A stretch of DNA of 64,000 nucleotides from Leptodontidium sp. MPI-SDFR-AT-0119 (Eukaryota; Ascomycota; Leotiomycetes; Helotiales; Leptodontidiaceae): contig JAHLEZ010000004.1 of NCBI GenBank assembly GCA_020726505.1, positions 2,728,001-2,792,000 on the forward strand, written 5' to 3'. A program made the translations under genes and the position numbers. Of this stretch, positions 1-12,622 are shown in pieces. Positions within the stretch are counted from its first letter, which is position 1; every line of letters starts with the position of its first letter. The notes under the pieces were generated by a model, which saw only the letters and a list, made by a program, of their open reading frames with translations, did not search any database and was not told the DNA's origin.

Positions 1-546
1 TGGGAAGGAAGTAGATTACAGTCGCTTGGACAAGACGAGAGAGAGGAGAGAGAAAGTAATACAAGAACAATGGCTTCGGCCTCAACCACATCTGAAAGTA
101 CTGCTCAGCTGAATCGTTCCTCTTGAGCAAGCCGTATTAGCAGGCTAATTTCTCAGTTTGAAGAACCCGTTGAGAGTTCTTACACGGTCGTTCTAAACCG
201 CATTTAGAAGTTAAGGAAGTGATAAACAAGCAATAAATAAGAAGGGGGATAAGACCCGGAAATGCATAAACAACATCATTTAGTATTTTTTTCTCTTTCA
301 AATAAAGGCCACAGTGATTCTTTTTGATTACACTAAATGTAGGCAAGTAAGTGAGTGCTCTATGTATACCAAAGGTACAATCAAAGGCAGGGGTCCAGGT
401 GGGTGGGACGCACCTGTCGAAGAAAACGCGAAACCACTTTCCACGCGCTCCCCGTCGCGTCCTTCTTTGACCCAACCGCACCCATCCATCCATCTCCACC
501 TCCACACACCACGACCTACACCAGAGCCTCAACACCACAACCTCGA

Positions 547-639
547 ATGATCTTTGACAACAGACAAGCAGGCAGTTGAGATTCACTTCCATTCAACCAA
601 TTCATGCCAGATCAATCCAATACCAATTCATCCACTTGA
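547..639 (+). promoter_or_regulatory. Two short upstream ORFs in the CAF-1 leader
   Basis: Two small ATG-initiated ORFs precede the CAF-1 large-subunit start at 686: one from 547 to 579 (10 codons plus stop) and one from 604 to 639 (11 codons plus stop). If the transcript starts upstream of them they could reduce translation of the main ORF. The transcription start is not visible, so their presence in the mRNA is an inference. Confidence 0.3.
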
Positions 640-685
640 ATCACGAACGGGCTTTGTCGCCTACAAATTAACGACCGCGTTGCCC

Positions 686-2891
686 ATGATGTCCATCGAA
701 GAGGGTTCACCGCGCCCTCGCTCTCTTAAGAGAGACCATGCGAGTTTCGAAGAGCCGGAATCAACAACCCAGGACCTCGAAAAAGCTTTCGTTGTACCAG
801 CAGATTTCGTAGAGAAGGAGAAGGGTGCTGAAGAAGACAACGCCCCCGCTGAATCACTACCAACACCTCCAGTCAGTATCGGTACAGGCACAAGCACAAC
901 AAGCACAACAAGCACAATCACCAAACGAGACACCAGTCCTACTCGAAGCACGACAGGTTCACTAACAGACGCTGGCACGACCACGCCTTCGAGAGACCAG
1001 TCTCCGAATCCAACTTCGAATAGTGCAGGCGATCAACCAACTATATCTATATCTACAGGCACATCCGACCTCCCTCCCCCTCCTCCTCCATCAGCCTTCG
1101 CTGCGATGAGTGCGGCTGGCTCTGCTCCTCCCCCGCCGCCACCGAAGAAGGTCAAGCTTAGTTTCCAGGAGAAGGAGATGAAGCGGATTAATAAGGAGAT
1201 TAAGGAGAGGGAGAAGGCTGAGGAGAAGGCGCGGAGGGATAAGGAGAAGCAGGTGCTTGCGGATGAGAAGGCGAGGAAGGATGTTGAGAAGGCCGAGGAG
1301 AAGGCACGTAAGGATGCTGAGAAGCAAGCACTTGCGGATGAGAAGGCGAGGAAAGATGTTGAGAAGGAAGCTGAGCGGAAGAGGAAAGAGGCTGAAAAGG
1401 CTGCCAAGGAAGAAAAGCGCAAGAAGAAGGAAGAGGAGAAGTTGAGGGCCGAGGAGGAAAAGAAGAAGAAGGAGAAGGCCCAGATGAAGTTGGGCAATTT
1501 CTTTACCATTCCTACGACGGCCCGTCCGAGAGGGTCGAGTGTAGATTCGAAGGGTAGGACATCGATGAGTCCGGCTCCACCGTCATCCAATGTCAGTGCC
1601 GCGGTTGCCAGCCCAATGAAGACGCCCAACAAGCCAGAGAAGTCAGCCTACGAGAAGATGTTCCCGGATTTCTACATTCAACAAGGTGTTACGGTAGCAC
1701 CCATCAACCGATTCGAACGAGACGAGGAGGCTGTTGGAGCAATCGAGAGTCTACTTGATAGCTACTTACTCGGCAACAGAAGCCCAGGCCGGCAACGCAC
1801 TTTCGATGCACCTTCTCTCTTTCACACCTCGTCCGCCCACAATGTACCCCGCGGCAAACAATATGTACCTGTAAGAGAGATCATGTCCGATTTCTATTCT
1901 GGCAATTCTGCAAAACCTATCGACCTCACCACCGACTCCCAAAACTCCCAAATCAAGAGGTCCGGCAGTTCATTAAAGGGAATCCCCATGAAGATCTTGC
2001 ACTTTCAAGAAGATGTTCGACCACCATATCGAGGTACCTATACCAGCCAACCTGTCAACGGTATGTCAAAATTGGCCAGGAATCCATTGAGGAGAGACCT
2101 TCCAAACACCGATTACGATTATGACAGTGAGGCAGAATGGGTTCAAGATGATGAGGATGCAGAGGATCTGAAGAGTGAAGGAGATGAGGAAGAGGAGCTT
2201 GGCGATGATGAAGATATGGATGATTTCCTCGATGACGAGAATGACGAGACTGCAAATTCTAGGAGACTGGTCTTACAGGGTGATCTGGAGCCAGTGTCCA
2301 CTGGACTTTGCTGGGAGGATAGGAAGAGAAGAAATTCGAATGTCAAGATGATTGCGTATCGAATGGAAGTCATTCTTGGTATGTTGATCTTTGCATCTTT
2401 GACTAGGCTCCACTAACTTTTCAGATCCATCTATCAAATCCATTGATCCTTTCTCAACAGCATACTGGGACCCTCCACCATCAACCAGAACTTCCATGGA
2501 GCCACCTCGTATCCCTCTCAACACAATGAAATCTACATCCGCCAACATCAACAGCCTCTTCACACCCAAGTCATCCTCCACCACCGATTTCGTGAAGTCT
2601 CCATCCATTCTCAACCCACCAACCCTCACCTCATATATCTCATCACAACAAACCGCCAAACCTGCAAGCAAAGACACGAAACCCAAGAAGACCATCTCAC
2701 CAGACGATATGCCTGCCTTCAAAGCTGCTATCCAAGGCTCTGATCTCAGTAAAGTCGGTCTGATTGAGGTTTTGAAGAAGAAATTCCCCGGCCGACCTGC
2801 AGCTGCTATCAAGGGTACCCTGGAGACTGTTGCGAAGAGGGTTGGTGTTAAGGAGGTTGATAAGCGCTGGGTCTTGATTGATTTGCAGTGA
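686..2891 (+). CDS. rlf2: Chromatin assembly factor 1 large subunit (p150/Cac1/Rlf2-like)
   Basis: Two exons, 686-2378 and 2425-2891, joined by a 46-nt intron (GTATGT donor, CTAAC branch, TCAG acceptor); the frame is kept and gives 719 aa. CAF-1 deposits H3-H4 on newly replicated DNA through PCNA. Domain order fits the family: a disordered S/T/P-rich N-terminus, a highly charged K/E/R coiled coil (about residues 155-265), a canonical PCNA-interacting box QMKLGNFF at 266-273, the conserved RPPY segment, a long acidic stretch split from the rest by the intron, and a C-terminal winged-helix-like segment. I start at 686 (ATG ATG pair) because the upstream open frame has no ATG. A second ATG at 689 is equally possible. 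The next gene converges on it about 1 kb downstream. Confidence 0.9.
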
Positions 2892-3945
2892 ACGAAAATC
2901 AGGTCTGAAAAAACGCATTGGGAAGAGGAGAGGTACATAGGTTTTGTTGTTTGTTTTGTGCCATGGAGGGAGGGGTGGGTGGATACTTGGCGTTCTTTCC
3001 CTTGTGGAGTTCTCTCGCTGTTTTTTGTCTGGCGTTTGGGTGGTGTTGTGGCCTGCGATGAGATGAGATGAGATGAGATAAAAATTTGCTGGGTGGTTGG
3101 TGTTGTTTTGCTTCTTTTGCTACTGGCATGGAGAGCACACTGACTGTGGGTGGAAAGACAAGCAGTGTAAAATGAGAGAGGGGGTGGCGGGGGGGGAAGT
3201 GGAGAGGAATGATGGACGAGGAACAAAAATGTATGATAATGCTGTGCTTGCTTGTGTCTAGCGACAGACATCATTGCTTACTTGCATGTAGATATCTAGC
3301 TTAGAATTGGAATGGGATTGAGTGAGAGCGAGAATGAGAATTGAGATTTTTATGGTAGAGTTTTACATGGAGTTTTTGTTGGTGTAGGTGTAATTAATTA
3401 ATGTGAGGGTGTGATATCTATCCATCGCTTAGCTTGATCTTTTTGTTGATGGTGATTTTAAATACTCATACTCATAGCTATCTGTTTGTTTGGTTGGTTG
3501 GTTGTTTGTTTGTCTGTTGAATGGTGATTGTGACGGTGCTTGTGGCTTGGTGTTGTTAGCTGGGGGAGAGTATTGTATGGTTAGAAGAAAGGAGTGGGAG
3601 GGAGGACGGTTTAATTTATTAATGTCTGTCTACTTGCGACTCGTCTAAGAAAAACGAATTTTTGTAGAGGGGAAGATGGAATGGTAGACCGCAGACTGGT
3701 ATTGATGTGATCATGAGTCAAGCCCAGCGTTATTTAGTTTACTGCGATGATGTGTTTGAGAATGGTACGTTATAGTGGGAAGATCATTGAATGAACGAAC
3801 GCCCTGCCTTGCCATCATGCCGTAATGAGAAGAACGAAAATGAGTGCGTAAGGCATCTAAATCTGTGAATAGCCAGCTAGCTGAAATAATAGAAGATCCT
3901 GAGAAGAAGATGGTGAGGGAACGAAAGGAAACCCCACTCTGTCGC
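2892..3945. other. Intergenic, convergent 3' ends, low complexity
   Basis: This 1-kb stretch lies between the 3' ends of the CAF-1 and AAA+ genes. It is G/T-rich on the plus strand and contains a short GATGA-type tandem repeat near 3057-3079 and TTTG/GGTT runs. I see no coding region that I can support. Confidence 0.5.
3057..3079 (+). repeat. GATGA-type microsatellite
   Basis: Tandem GATGA/GAGAT units in the CAF-1 3' region. Confidence 0.7.
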
Positions 3946-6097
3946 CTAAGAAGCCATTTCCACCCCAGAATGCTTCTCAACGTCAAGCACCGTCTTCAAA
4001 TGCTCAAATCTCAACTTCACTCCCTGGTGACAAGCCAACAGCTGTCCAGTCTTCAACACATTCTTAATCTGCCGTCCATTAATCTCCACCTCAGCCAACC
4101 CCTCAACCTCCCCCTCAGAAATCTCATGCTCAATCCCCCTCTCAAGGAAGTTCTTCCACACCTGCATCCGACTATCCTTATCCAGTCCCGGATACTCCAT
4201 ACTGATATGAATCCTACTCTGGAACGCCGGATCCATATTCTTAACCCTATTCGTAGTCAAGAAGAGGATCCCCTCGTAATACTCCAACGTACGCAGGAAG
4301 ATCGAGACGATCTTATTCCGCTCCAAATCGTGCGCTGACCGCGCCTCGAGGAAGACGTCGCATTCGTCTAATAGCAGCACGGCATTCCATTTCGCTACCA
4401 TCTCCAGGATTGTCGTGAGACTAGCCTCGACTTCTGAACTCTTGATCCCTAAATCCCCTGCCGACATCATGTACAGCGGGACTTGCATGTTCTCTGCTAC
4501 CGACTCGGCGGTTAGTGTCTTGCCTATCCCAGGACCGCCTGAGAGGAGCATGATTATCCCGCGCCCCTTTCCTGAGATCACGTCGTCGAATTTGGCGGAG
4601 TGCAGGACTTGTGAGGATGCGAATGCGAGGATGAGTTCTTTTTGGGAGGGGGGGGAGGACGAGTGAGCTGAAGGCTTGCGTGTTGAATTTGATGGGGAGG
4701 ATGGAGTCTACGAAGAAGGAGAGCCAGCGTTTGGTTTTGAGTGTGTATCCTTTTAGGAGGGAACTGCATTGGATTAGTTGCTCGTCGGTGAGGGGGGTGC
4801 GTTTGATGTCGATTGGGTTGGTGTTGGCGAGGGTGGTGGGGGTGGGTGTGTCGGTGTCGGTTTCGGAATCGGGGTACTCGTAGTCTGAGTCTGAGTCTGA
4901 GTCGTTGGTAGTGTCTTCGATGATGGCTTTGGATTTGATCTTGAGAGGGGAGAGATGCTTGAGGCTGTTGGGATTGAATTTGCCGTAGGCGAATGTATCA
5001 CTGTATTGGGTGTTAGTTTTATATGGCTGGAGGAAAGGGGAGGGGAGGGACACTTACATGATGACTCGGCTATCGACTGTGACTTTGATATCATTACCGC
5101 ACATATCTTTGCCAATAGCGAATGCCTTGTATGCTTGGTAGTGATAGCCATGATAATGCTCGAATAGCTTTCCACGCTTCAGGAGTTGGGCTCTGATCTT
5201 CTTCTGCTCAGGGTGAAAACTGAGTGGGAAGGCATCGAGTGAGGCAATTGATCTGGTTCCACCGAAAGCCAAGATGATGTGCTGGTTACTGGCATACCCG
5301 AACTTATCACCATCCCAATCTACCTTCTGCGTATTGACACCGTAGCAAGGACCGTACTTCGGATGCTCGTAGTAACTGCCGTTGTTGAACTTGCTCCCGC
5401 AGTGGCGACCCCATTCTTCACTGTACAGGGTGGTTCCTGGTTGGAAGATTGTCCAGAGGTGCTCGAAGGTGATGACTTTGTTCTTGATGTAGTCTGCCTT
5501 TGCGGCGATGGTGTCTTTAAGCTCTGCTTCTAGGACTGTGTAAAGTAGTTGGACGTGTTGCTTGGTTTCGCCTTCCTCTTCCTCTTCGAGGGCCGTGGTG
5601 AGTTGAGTCCAGCGGTGAACGAAGGGGTTAAATGGTGCTTGGAAGATGAGACGGTTGAGGTTTGGTGTGACGCCTGTGAAGTTAGTATATACAAACATAA
5701 ATCAGACCTGGGGATACAGAAATGACATACCAGGATAATCTTTCAGAACTTTGGTGAGGACTTGCTTCAGAAGAGGAGATTGTACGACGATGCTATCAAT
5801 CTCCAACTTCTTGCGAGAATCAAAACTCTTCTTGTTCCGGACCAGAATGGCATAGCGAGCTGTGACCTCGTTCTCTGCTGCTTCGTCGAGATCTTCGGGG
5901 TATTTGTCGGTCCATGACGCCCTGCCTCGCTCGTCTTCCTTTTGATAGAGATTCTTGAGATCGCATTTCATCCCAAGCTTGGGAACGACTTCTTTGGGAG
6001 CTGTTTCTCCATTGGTGCCGTTAGATACGTCTCTAGCTGCGTCTGTTTGAGTAATTGCTATCTCGACGGCGGAGTTCTGCTCAAGTGTTGGAGCCAT
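3946..6097 (-). CDS. AAA+ ATPase of the fungal DUF7025-type family, one frameshift
   Basis: Exons on the minus strand: 6097-5731, 5673-5058 and 5000-3946, with 57-nt introns (GTATGT and GTAAGT donors, CTAAC branch sites) that keep frame. The long N-terminal part is the one usually found before the AAA module in filamentous-fungal ATPases of unknown substrate. An acidic D/S/T-rich linker follows, then the AAA+ core: Walker A GGPGIGKT, Walker B LLLDECDVF, then TTNRVKNMD and an arginine near SRIHIS. The frame breaks at a run of eight C (minus strand; 4648-4655). Before it the frame reads the family motif up to LVLPP; after it the family sequence resumes in another frame (QKELILAF). Seven C would give a continuous 678-aa protein. 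This is either an assembly error or a recent null allele. The role is unknown. Confidence 0.8.
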
Positions 6098-6888
6098 TGT
6101 GATTGTTGTGGAAGGGAATAGAGATTTGATGAAGGAAGGATTGGGACGAGAAGTGTGGAAAGACTTGGGACGAGGAGTGAAGAAATGAAGATCCCTAACG
6201 TTAAATATCAAAAGATCCAATTCACCTTGAGGTTTAGGCTTCAGCCAACAAGGCTAGCTCCTCTGGTCACCGACTGACTCACCGAGTTGCTCTCGCCAAA
6301 TCAGCGGTCTCTATCGATTCTGTGCCTCAGATTCACTTGATCAGGAAGGCTGCCACCAATGTTTACTCGAATCAAGAGCATCGCCACATGTAGGGAGCCA
6401 GTATAGGGCGCGAGGTATCATGCTAGTAGGCTGCCGAATCCTTTGATTTTGGTGCCAGCCTCAAATACCGACGTCTGCCTCGTTGGTTCCCCACATTTAC
6501 ATGAATCAAGCGGAGGCTTCAGTCTCGGATTCAAGGTCTGGGAAACATTTACGTGAAGATTGTATGGGATCTTTGGGCTTCTGAATAGTAAGGTAGTGTG
6601 AAGTCTGCGCTTAATGCTGACAATATGTGAGAAGTGACAAGCGAGAAGTGAAGTGCTGGTGTTTTGTTTGAGTTGGGCTCGGTTCGGAGTGAAGGGACAC
6701 ACTCGGCAAAGTGCTACCCGAAGGAGTTTAGATGCGTCACGTGCATAAATTCCACGCTAGCCCCTTTAGATCCCTCGTCGCGCTCTTACCGTGTTGCGCC
6801 ACCAAACACCCCTCCACTTCACCTCTTTGTCGCGAACTCACGCTTCATCCAAGGCATCACGATACTTCGCGACAGCGACGATGACAAC
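6098..6888. promoter_or_regulatory. Divergent promoter region, AAA+ ATPase and checkpoint mediator
   Basis: The two flanking genes are transcribed away from this 791-bp interval, so it must carry both promoters. Small ORFs here are not supported by any family similarity. I cannot point to a specific regulatory site. Confidence 0.4.
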
Positions 6889-9800
6889 ATGCCACACAAA
6901 AGTGTCAAGGCAGCGGAGAAGGCGGCCATCGAAGGGGAAGTAGACGAGTGGGATACCCAGCAGTGTCAGGCTCTGCGGGACGAATTGTTGCCTGTATGAT
7001 CCTGCAGACGCCCGCCAGTTGAGTTTACTGGGTTCAAGGATCCCACACACTAACCTCCTTCCAGAGCAGCCCAAACCGCGCCTCAGACCAAGTCGCGTCG
7101 ACCAGTAATCAGGTCGCGATACCTTCATCTCCTCAGCGACCGATTGTTGGAGACAGACATCTCGAACAACCCCGAGAGCCAGAGGTCAACGTTGAAATTG
7201 AAGCTGGGGCGGATGCATTTGTCAACCTACGCGTGGAGGAGGATGGAAATGGCCATCCCGACAAACTCGAGGAACCTGCGATCGTCCGTGGCGAATTGAC
7301 TGCCCAATCTGCCAATGTTCCAGACTCTCCACGACCCTCAGTTCAATACAAACGCGACAGCCGCGGCAGACTTAGGGCATTCAGGGCCACGGGAGAAGAA
7401 TATCTGCCCTCGGATTTCAGCAAGAAGTATCAAGAGTTAGCCAAAGTTCAAACCACCATGGACAACCTCACTCAAAGATCCTCCATGTCAGCGACCCAGG
7501 AGAACCCTCCTTACCTCTATGAGCAATTCAACATCCAGGAGACTGTCCGCGACGATTGTCCTTCCACTGCGACGCCAGACGATGACGATAGCGAAGACCA
7601 AGACCCACCAGCAGTTCTCCACGATCCTAAACATGCCTCGGCGTCAACTGCCTACACATACCAGGAGAATGACACCGGTCATATCCACTTGGGCTTTGAT
7701 ATCGAGCCGATCGAAGAGGAAGATCATATGGAGCAATCGCAAGACGCATCATATGCCATGCCTGCTGTTCAAAGTTATGGCTCTTTTGAGCCTAAAACTC
7801 CGGCGCCGCCAGTCAATCCTTTTAAGCAAAAGGGTAGCGTCATGAAGGGCTTCGAACTATTTGGTGCAACTCAACCATCTTCAGTGGGTCGTCATATGGC
7901 GAGCCCTACCTCTTCTCGGCCATCTCCCGACGTATACAACAACTTCAGTTCGCCCCCAAAGCGCCAAACGTTGATGCTCTCTTCCCCCCTTGTTAGAGGG
8001 CCAGAGCCAGTCCTCGAATCCGAGGCTAACGATGTTACTCCCTTGCAGTCGTCGGTACGGAATATGCTTGCCCGGTCACAATCAGGCAATTCCAGAGCCA
8101 CGCAATCTTTTGATATGGGACCCAAGAATACTTGGGCCAATCCAGAACCACGTCCTTACGTCTCTATGAAAGAGAGTCAAGAGAAGCGGAGGCAAACAAC
8201 GGAACCTGACTCTGATTCATCGGGCGATGACTCTGATATTGAAGCTACACCGAGGAATCGAAATCGAAAGATGGAGCGAGAGCTGCAGATCCAGAAGGAA
8301 ATAGCTACTGTTGAACTACGAAAAAGGGCATCAACGAATCCGCGCTCCTCAGCGCCAGCATCCAGCACTGCTGCCGTAGATATTGAGGTTCCGTCCACAG
8401 GTCGACGTCGTAGTTTTCAAGAAGATTATATTGCTCAGTGCACGGGTCACGATGCTCGGGACACACAGGACGACGTCATCGCCGACTCCCAAGCTGCAAG
8501 ATCTGACGCTCTGGAGAATAAAACGGCTGATGGCCAGCTTCACTCTTCAAGACCTGGTTCCTCGAGGCCAGAATTGGAGGAAGCGGCTGAAGCATCGCCA
8601 TCACAGCCGAGAAGGGGAGAAATGGAACAAGAGATGGATGCACACGCCACTCCAAACACCAATTCGTCAGCTCCCGAGCCGGAGCTGGATTCGGAACCCA
8701 GCCTTCCATTACAGGAAATGTCATCTAATCGAAGTAACCTGCGTACTCCGAGCAGCAAACTTCAATCAGACGCTGCTATAGACACCGTTCCCGAGACATC
8801 ACCACCCGAGGATCGTCTTCGGCCAATGGCTGAAATAGCCGCAATATCCTTTGGGGTAAGCGAAGAGCTACCCGACAATTTCCCAGGCTTCACACAAGAC
8901 CTTGAATTTGATAATGCTATGCAAATCAGATCTTCGCCCAAGCCGCCCCCCAGGATGCGAAGTTTGGGGAGAACCCCGAAGTCCTCATCTGTGACTTCGT
9001 CGGGAATTGCAAGCCCTATGGTTAACACAACGATGTCTAGTGTGACGTCTTCAGCCCTCTCAAGCCCGCCAAATTCTGCAGTTTTAGAAGAAGTCGAGGT
9101 TGAAGTGAGCCTTGAGGTGACTGAGGAGCCTTTCCGACCAAGGCAAGAGCCCGTGGAAGAGCCAAAAGAGAAAGAAGACACAGTCCAAGGAAATGCCGTG
9201 CCAAAGGATACAGGCAAGGAGGGTGAAGCGGATCATCATATCACGTTGCCACTGGAAACTCCGGCTGTCAATGTTGAGGCTGGAGCAGAACTCGAATCAG
9301 AGCCTACTTCAAATAACCCCCCTGCGGCGGTTGAGGGACAGCCCGGCGACTCACAGGAGGAGACTGCTGATAATACCCCTGCTCCCTCTGTGCCAAAGCA
9401 GAAGCCCACCAAGCAACCCCCGGCAAAGCGTGATTTGAAAACATATGGCAGGCTTAAAGGTCCTGCACCGGATACTGCTGCCACAGCAAGTCCACGGCAA
9501 TCTTCTCGGGTTGCGAACAAGACACCAGCACCAAATTCATTTTCTACGCCTCAATCAACCCGTCGTTCTAAGCCCACTGCATCCGAGCCAAACACGGCAA
9601 CAAGACCCGCAGTTTCAAAGAAGACAGTTTCAAAGCAGCAGACCTCGCAACCACCTGTGATTCCTGACCCACCTTCAAATACATCCGCTGTGAACAAACG
9701 GAGTAGCAAGCGAAAGTCGGGTGTAACTCTCGTCCAGGATGATTTAGTGCCGACTAGATCGTCAAAGCGACAATCAATAGCGAAGGACTCGAGTCCTGAT

Positions 9801-10667
9801 CCTCATGCCTTGTCGTCTCCCGCAGTAGCGGGAAGGTCCCCGAAAGTAGCAACGGGTCTCTTCAAAGACATGACCTTTGCAGTCAGCTTCGTTGGCCATG
9901 AACGGGAAAAGGATGAAGTCACAAAGGCGATATTTGATCAGGGAGGGCGGATTCTTCCAGATGGCTTCGACGGCTTGTTTGAGCCTGCAAAGGGCGACGA
10001 GGAGATGTCCCTTTCGCCTTCAGCCAAATCTGTCGGCTTCGTCGCTTTGATTGCAGATGAACACTCCCGGAAAGCAAAGTACATGCAAGCACTTGCTTTA
10101 GGACTTCCTTGCATCTCGGGCCACTGGATCACAGCTTGCGTGGCAAAGAACGCCATTGTCGATTGGTCGCCCTATCTGCTCTGCGCTGGGCAGTCTTCTA
10201 TCCTTGGCAATGCGCATAAAAGCCGAGTCCTTCAGCCATATCCAGCGGGCGACGCCAAGTTTGAAGACACTTTCGCGAATCGAGACAAATTACTCGAGGG
10301 GAAGTCAATTTTACTTGTCACTGGAAAGGGAAAAGTACAAGAGAAACGCAAAGCGTATACGTTCCTAGCTCATGCTTTAGGACCTGCACGCATCAGTCAG
10401 GTCGCTGATTACCAAGACGCACGGAAGAAACTCTCGCAAGAGCAAGATCAGGAGTGGGATTTGTTGTACGTTGACAATCATGAGAAGGCAGCATCTGAAG
10501 CGGTATTTGGCACGCCAACGGCGGTCTCGAGCAGTGCGTCTCGGAAACGCAAGAGGGGTCCAACAGCTGCTGTAGCTGACGACTCTCCTGCGCCAAAGAA
10601 GATCAGAATCATCTCTGATGAAACGATGATTCAGAGCTTGATCCTCGGCCAGCTGCTTGATGATTGA
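6889..10667 (+). CDS. crb2: DNA-damage checkpoint mediator, Crb2/Rad9/53BP1-like
   Basis: Two exons, 6889-6993 and 7065-10667, with an intron ending in CACTAACCTCCTTCCAG; phase 0, 1235 aa. The protein is a very long S/T/P-rich disordered chain with many SQ/TQ sites, as expected for a Tel1/Mec1 (ATM/ATR) substrate, followed by a C-terminal BRCT pair from about residue 966 to 1190 (AVSFVGHEREKDEV, HWITACVAKN, KSILLVTGKGK). An FELFGATQPSS segment and a basic nuclear region before the BRCTs also fit the filamentous-fungal Rad9/Crb2 family. In the family the protein binds damaged chromatin and activates the effector kinase. I did not recognise a Tudor domain by eye. The region upstream of 6889 stays open, but the ATG at 6889 leads directly into the spliced frame. 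Confidence 0.8.
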
Positions 10668-11794
10668 GTGCGTTGTATGATGGATGGTGAATGTACATTA
10701 TTTGGGAGGCGGGGATCATAGAGACGGAAAAGCATCACAATATGGTATGGATGCATGGAACGGCGCAATTAAGGTGCATAATTTTGGGATGCATATCTAT
10801 CTATGGATGGGGGAGTATTTCCTAATTATAATGGCTGGTGTTTGGAATCGGAGGTCTACGATCATTCCCCACGGAGCTGGTGGAGGTTTGTTTTTGCTTT
10901 ATGATACCATGTGTGATCAACGTGGTGGTTGCTATGGAGCTGGTGGACAAGAAATAAGGAACTGTACATATGTGGGATTTTGGCAGATGGAATTGATTGC
11001 GTTCATCACTCCTGACTGTACCTGCTCTGCTCGCTAACCATGTGTACGTTTGTTTCTATACGTCAACCCGAGGTAAGAAGGAGTGAATCAGCTTCGCATG
11101 TATGTAGGTATGTAAGTGAGTGAGTGAGTGAAAGGTACTGAAGGCGCTGAGTATATAAATCGTCCCTCCCATGAACATAGCTCGCCAATAACTTCGCGCT
11201 CGAAACATACCTACCATATTGCTGGCTCGCCGCTTTGCCGATCTCCATCGTTGTTTCTAGGCTGGTGGGTGGAAGATTTTGCTTGGTGTTTCTTGAAAGA
11301 GGGAGGGGGATCTACGAAGTACTTGGTGGATCAGTGGTGGTGTGGTATTTCTCTGGGGTGTGGAGCACTGATTGATGGAAGGGAATGGTGGCGAGGATGA
11401 GGATGACAGTGACAGTGATGTTGGCAGTAGAGATGCCATGTGGAAATGATATTGATGGGACTTTGGAAGCGCACAAGGTCGACCAGAGATAGATTCAGAT
11501 AGTAATATTCTTGATTTTTGAATGGACGGGTTAAGGTTATAGGGAAAATAATTTTGACTGTCTTGAATTTGGCTGAAAATTTTCGCCGACGTACTTGGGG
11601 CACGGTGGGGTTTTACCCTGCAAACGAGGTCAAGACTCACCAAGTGCTTTAATTGAAGAATCCCCATTTGCATTGCACACGACCTTGTTCTTTATAATGA
11701 CAAATGTTTTCTTATTAACCGCTTGAATTTTAGACAGACAGAAAGTGTGGTAAGAGCGGATTGTGGGAAAGTGTTAAAATATCAATCATTCGTG
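10668..11794. other. Intergenic, no supported gene
   Basis: Convergent 3' region between the checkpoint mediator and the conserved hypothetical gene. It contains short simple repeats (GTGAGTGAGTGA near 11115-11131). The open frames inside have no recognisable content. Confidence 0.4.
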
Positions 11795-12622
11795 TCACAA
11801 CAAATCCTCCTTCTTGTCAACCCACACACTGTCCGCAATATCCACCTCATATTCCTCGTACTTAGCCTCCATTCCCAGGACTTTCGTTCCTACCCAGTGG
11901 CAAACTTTAAGCACCAACTTCGAAATCGTTACCACACTCCTCAATTCCCTATCCACCCATTTCTTCGGCGGATGTACAGGAGCAGGCACGTATCTCCAAG
12001 GCCGTGTATAAGGAATATACCCTTCATTCTCCAAGTAATCATTCCTCGAATAAATCACCCTCAATTGCACCCATAACAAAGATGCTACCAGCCACGCTCT
12101 TATTCGAGCCCCAATGAACGGCATCCAGCCCCAAAATGCATACATGGCACGAAGCCATAGCGGTGTGGAAGGCAGTTGGAAATACATTTCTGCGTCTTGA
12201 TTCACGCTGCACAGCTGTCGATAAAACCCATAAAACTCGTACGCTTCATTGGCGGCTTTCAACGAGAAAACCACAGCTTCCCCAGGGTCGGCGTTTGGAT
12301 TTCGCTCCCACTGGACTTGAAGGTCGATTTTGAGAGGCATCACGAATGTTGGTGGGTTTTGTCCATTTCCAGTCATGATGCCACTTCCAGGCGTGAAAAC
12401 AAAATTGTCGTAAATTATGAAATGACCTTCAACGGGCGCGAGGGTTTCGCACGCCGGAGCTGTCTCATGCCAATGTGCACGACATATCCAGGGGCTGTAG
12501 GGTGGCACTGTGATTTTGAGGCCATCGGTGGATATATCAGTGAAGTTGTAGACTACTGGATGAGGATGCGATAAGTTGAATATTGTTTGAGTGCCAGTTC
12601 TCGTCCGGTGAGAAGGAGTCAT
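11795..12622 (-). CDS. Conserved hypothetical protein, 275 aa
   Basis: Intronless ORF of 275 codons starting at ATG 12622. I do not recognise a named family. The N-terminal half looks like a small beta-rich domain (segment KITVPPYSPWICRAHWHE followed by EGHFIIYDN) that could be cupin-like. The second half has a hydrophobic, aromatic segment (about residues 155-190: LWLRAMYAFWGW, ARIRAWLVASLLWVQ) suggesting membrane association, and a charged C-terminus. The long frame, balanced composition and plausible fold argue for a real gene. Function unknown. Confidence 0.7.
   Translation of the reverse strand: MTPSHRTRTGTQTIFNLSHPHPVVYNFTDISTDGLKITVPPYSPWICRAHWHETAPACETLAPVEGHFIIYDNFVFTPGSGIMTGNGQNPPTFVMPLKIDLQVQWERNPNADPGEAVVFSLKAANEAYEFYGFYRQLCSVNQDAEMYFQLPSTPLWLRAMYAFWGWMPFIGARIRAWLVASLLWVQLRVIYSRNDYLENEGYIPYTRPWRYVPAPVHPPKKWVDRELRSVVTISKLVLKVCHWVGTKVLGMEAKYEEYEVDIADSVWVDKKEDLL

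Noticed and set aside
137..592. 151-codon minus-strand frame at the left edge
   Set aside because: Low-complexity translation with no family sequence; overlaps the CAF-1 leader.
10684..11037. 117-codon frame after the checkpoint mediator
   Set aside because: Lies in the 3' region, odd composition, no recognisable domain.
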